Below are positions 63,635 through 64,000 of a DNA stretch of 64,000 nucleotides, piece by piece. Every line of letters begins with the position of its first letter. Position 1 is the stretch's first letter. The translations under genes and the position numbers were made by a program. The DNA comes from Trebonia sp963836195 (GTDB lineage Bacteria; Actinomycetota; Actinomycetes; Streptosporangiales; Streptosporangiaceae), in contig CAWIIX010000026.1 in NCBI GenBank assembly GCA_963836195.1, positions 62,001 through 126,000 of the forward strand. The letters run 5' to 3'. The notes below the pieces were generated by a model, which worked only from the letters and a program-made list of their open reading frames with translations, searched no databases and had not been told where the DNA came from.

Positions 63635-64000
63635 GTGACCACACCGGTGAACAGCGGGACCACCGCGCTGCTGACAGACCACTATGAACTCACCATGCTC
63701 CAGGCCGCCCTGCACAGCGGCGCCGCTTCGCGGCGCGCGGTCTTCGAGGTCTTCGCCCGCCATCTGCCGCACGGCCGCCGGTACGGCGTCGTGGCCGGCA
63801 CCGGCCGGCTGCTCGACGCGCTGGAGCGGTTCCGTTTCGGGCCGGCCGAGCTGTCCTTTTTGCGGGATAATCGGATCGTAGACGAGACCACGCTCCAATT
63901 CCTCTCATCGTATCGGTTCACGGGCAACGTCTGGGGCTACGCCGAGGGCGACGTGTACTTCCCCGGGTCGCCGATCCTGGTCGTCGAGGGCACGTTCGCC
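63635..64000 (+). CDS. pncB: Nicotinate phosphoribosyltransferase (3' end outside window)
   Basis: The first 122 residues are visible from GTG 63635. They begin LLTDHYELTMLQAALHSGAA with the conserved DxYxLTM motif, then RRAVFEVFARHLPHGRRYGV and a tail FTGNVWGYAEGDVYFPGSPI, all typical of PncB (NAPRTase), which joins nicotinate to PRPP in NAD salvage. It is divergent from clpS with a 34-bp gap, as pncB1 (Rv1330c) is in mycobacteria. Truncated only by the window end. Confidence 0.95.
   Translation, partial: MTTPVNSGTTALLTDHYELTMLQAALHSGAASRRAVFEVFARHLPHGRRYGVVAGTGRLLDALERFRFGPAELSFLRDNRIVDETTLQFLSSYRFTGNVWGYAEGDVYFPGSPILVVEGTFA

Overview
The window is very GC-rich (judged by eye, around 70%) and comes from an actinobacterium. 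It has F420-type oxidoreductases, a Wag31-free but otherwise mycobacterium-like gene order, a Rip1-type site-2 protease next to two MEP-pathway genes, DUF3349 and DUF3618 proteins, and a CysO/CysM/Mec sulfur cluster. An order such as Streptosporangiales is plausible, but I cannot place it lower from sequence alone. There is no prophage, integrase, transposase or CRISPR array.

Layout. 0-8.3 kb: a MetF-family gene cut by the left edge, then a stretch rich in gene remnants (LacI regulator, aldehyde dehydrogenase, an amidohydrolase fused to an Ldh_2 fragment, an alpha/beta hydrolase without its nucleophile) around intact DinB, siderophore-interacting, LLM and L-2-hydroxyglutarate oxidase genes. 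8.3-12 kb: cupin, CMD, PPOX and membrane proteins plus a heavily frameshifted two-gene hypothetical locus. 12.2-15.3 kb: a B12-type ABC transporter (btuFCD) behind a cobalamin riboswitch. 15.4-19.9 kb: membrane glycosyltransferase-like protein, SGNH hydrolase, secreted PQQ-propeller protein, universal stress protein. 20.0-32.1 kb: a potassium island with a new-looking 29-residue membrane peptide, kdpFABC, a membrane Ser/Thr kinase, a methyltransferase, an MhuD-like haem monooxygenase and kdpDE. 32.2-34.0 kb: pit phosphate transporter operon, arranged as in mycobacteria. 34-45 kb: regulators (LacI, Lrp, LysR, MarR, DeoR) with several broken transporter and hydrolase genes. 45.6-49.3 kb: dxr-rip1-ispG. 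49.4-52.2 kb: trypsin-like protease, gcvT, gcvH, DUF3618. 52.4-57.4 kb: three tandem paralogous NMT1-like substrate-binding lipoproteins without permease or ATPase, then a cation/proton antiporter. 57.6-64 kb: tRNA-Leu(UAG), bcp, rdgB, rph, an MBL hydrolase, cysM, cysO, mec, DUF2017, clpS and the start of pncB. This last order matches the Mycobacterium Rv1330c-Rv1341 neighbourhood.

Two themes run across the window. First, several short intergenic repeat families lie mostly between convergent genes (1.3-1.6, 8.4, 11.4, 27.1 and 57.4 kb). A separate dispersed motif with core GGTCCGTTCG occurs at six places. Second, many genes between 9.6 and 53.5 kb are broken by one-base shifts. Because dxr and gcvT are hit, with the extra base in a G or C run, part of this is probably base-calling error rather than true decay. 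The multiply deleted remnants at 0.9-8.3 kb look like genuine decay.
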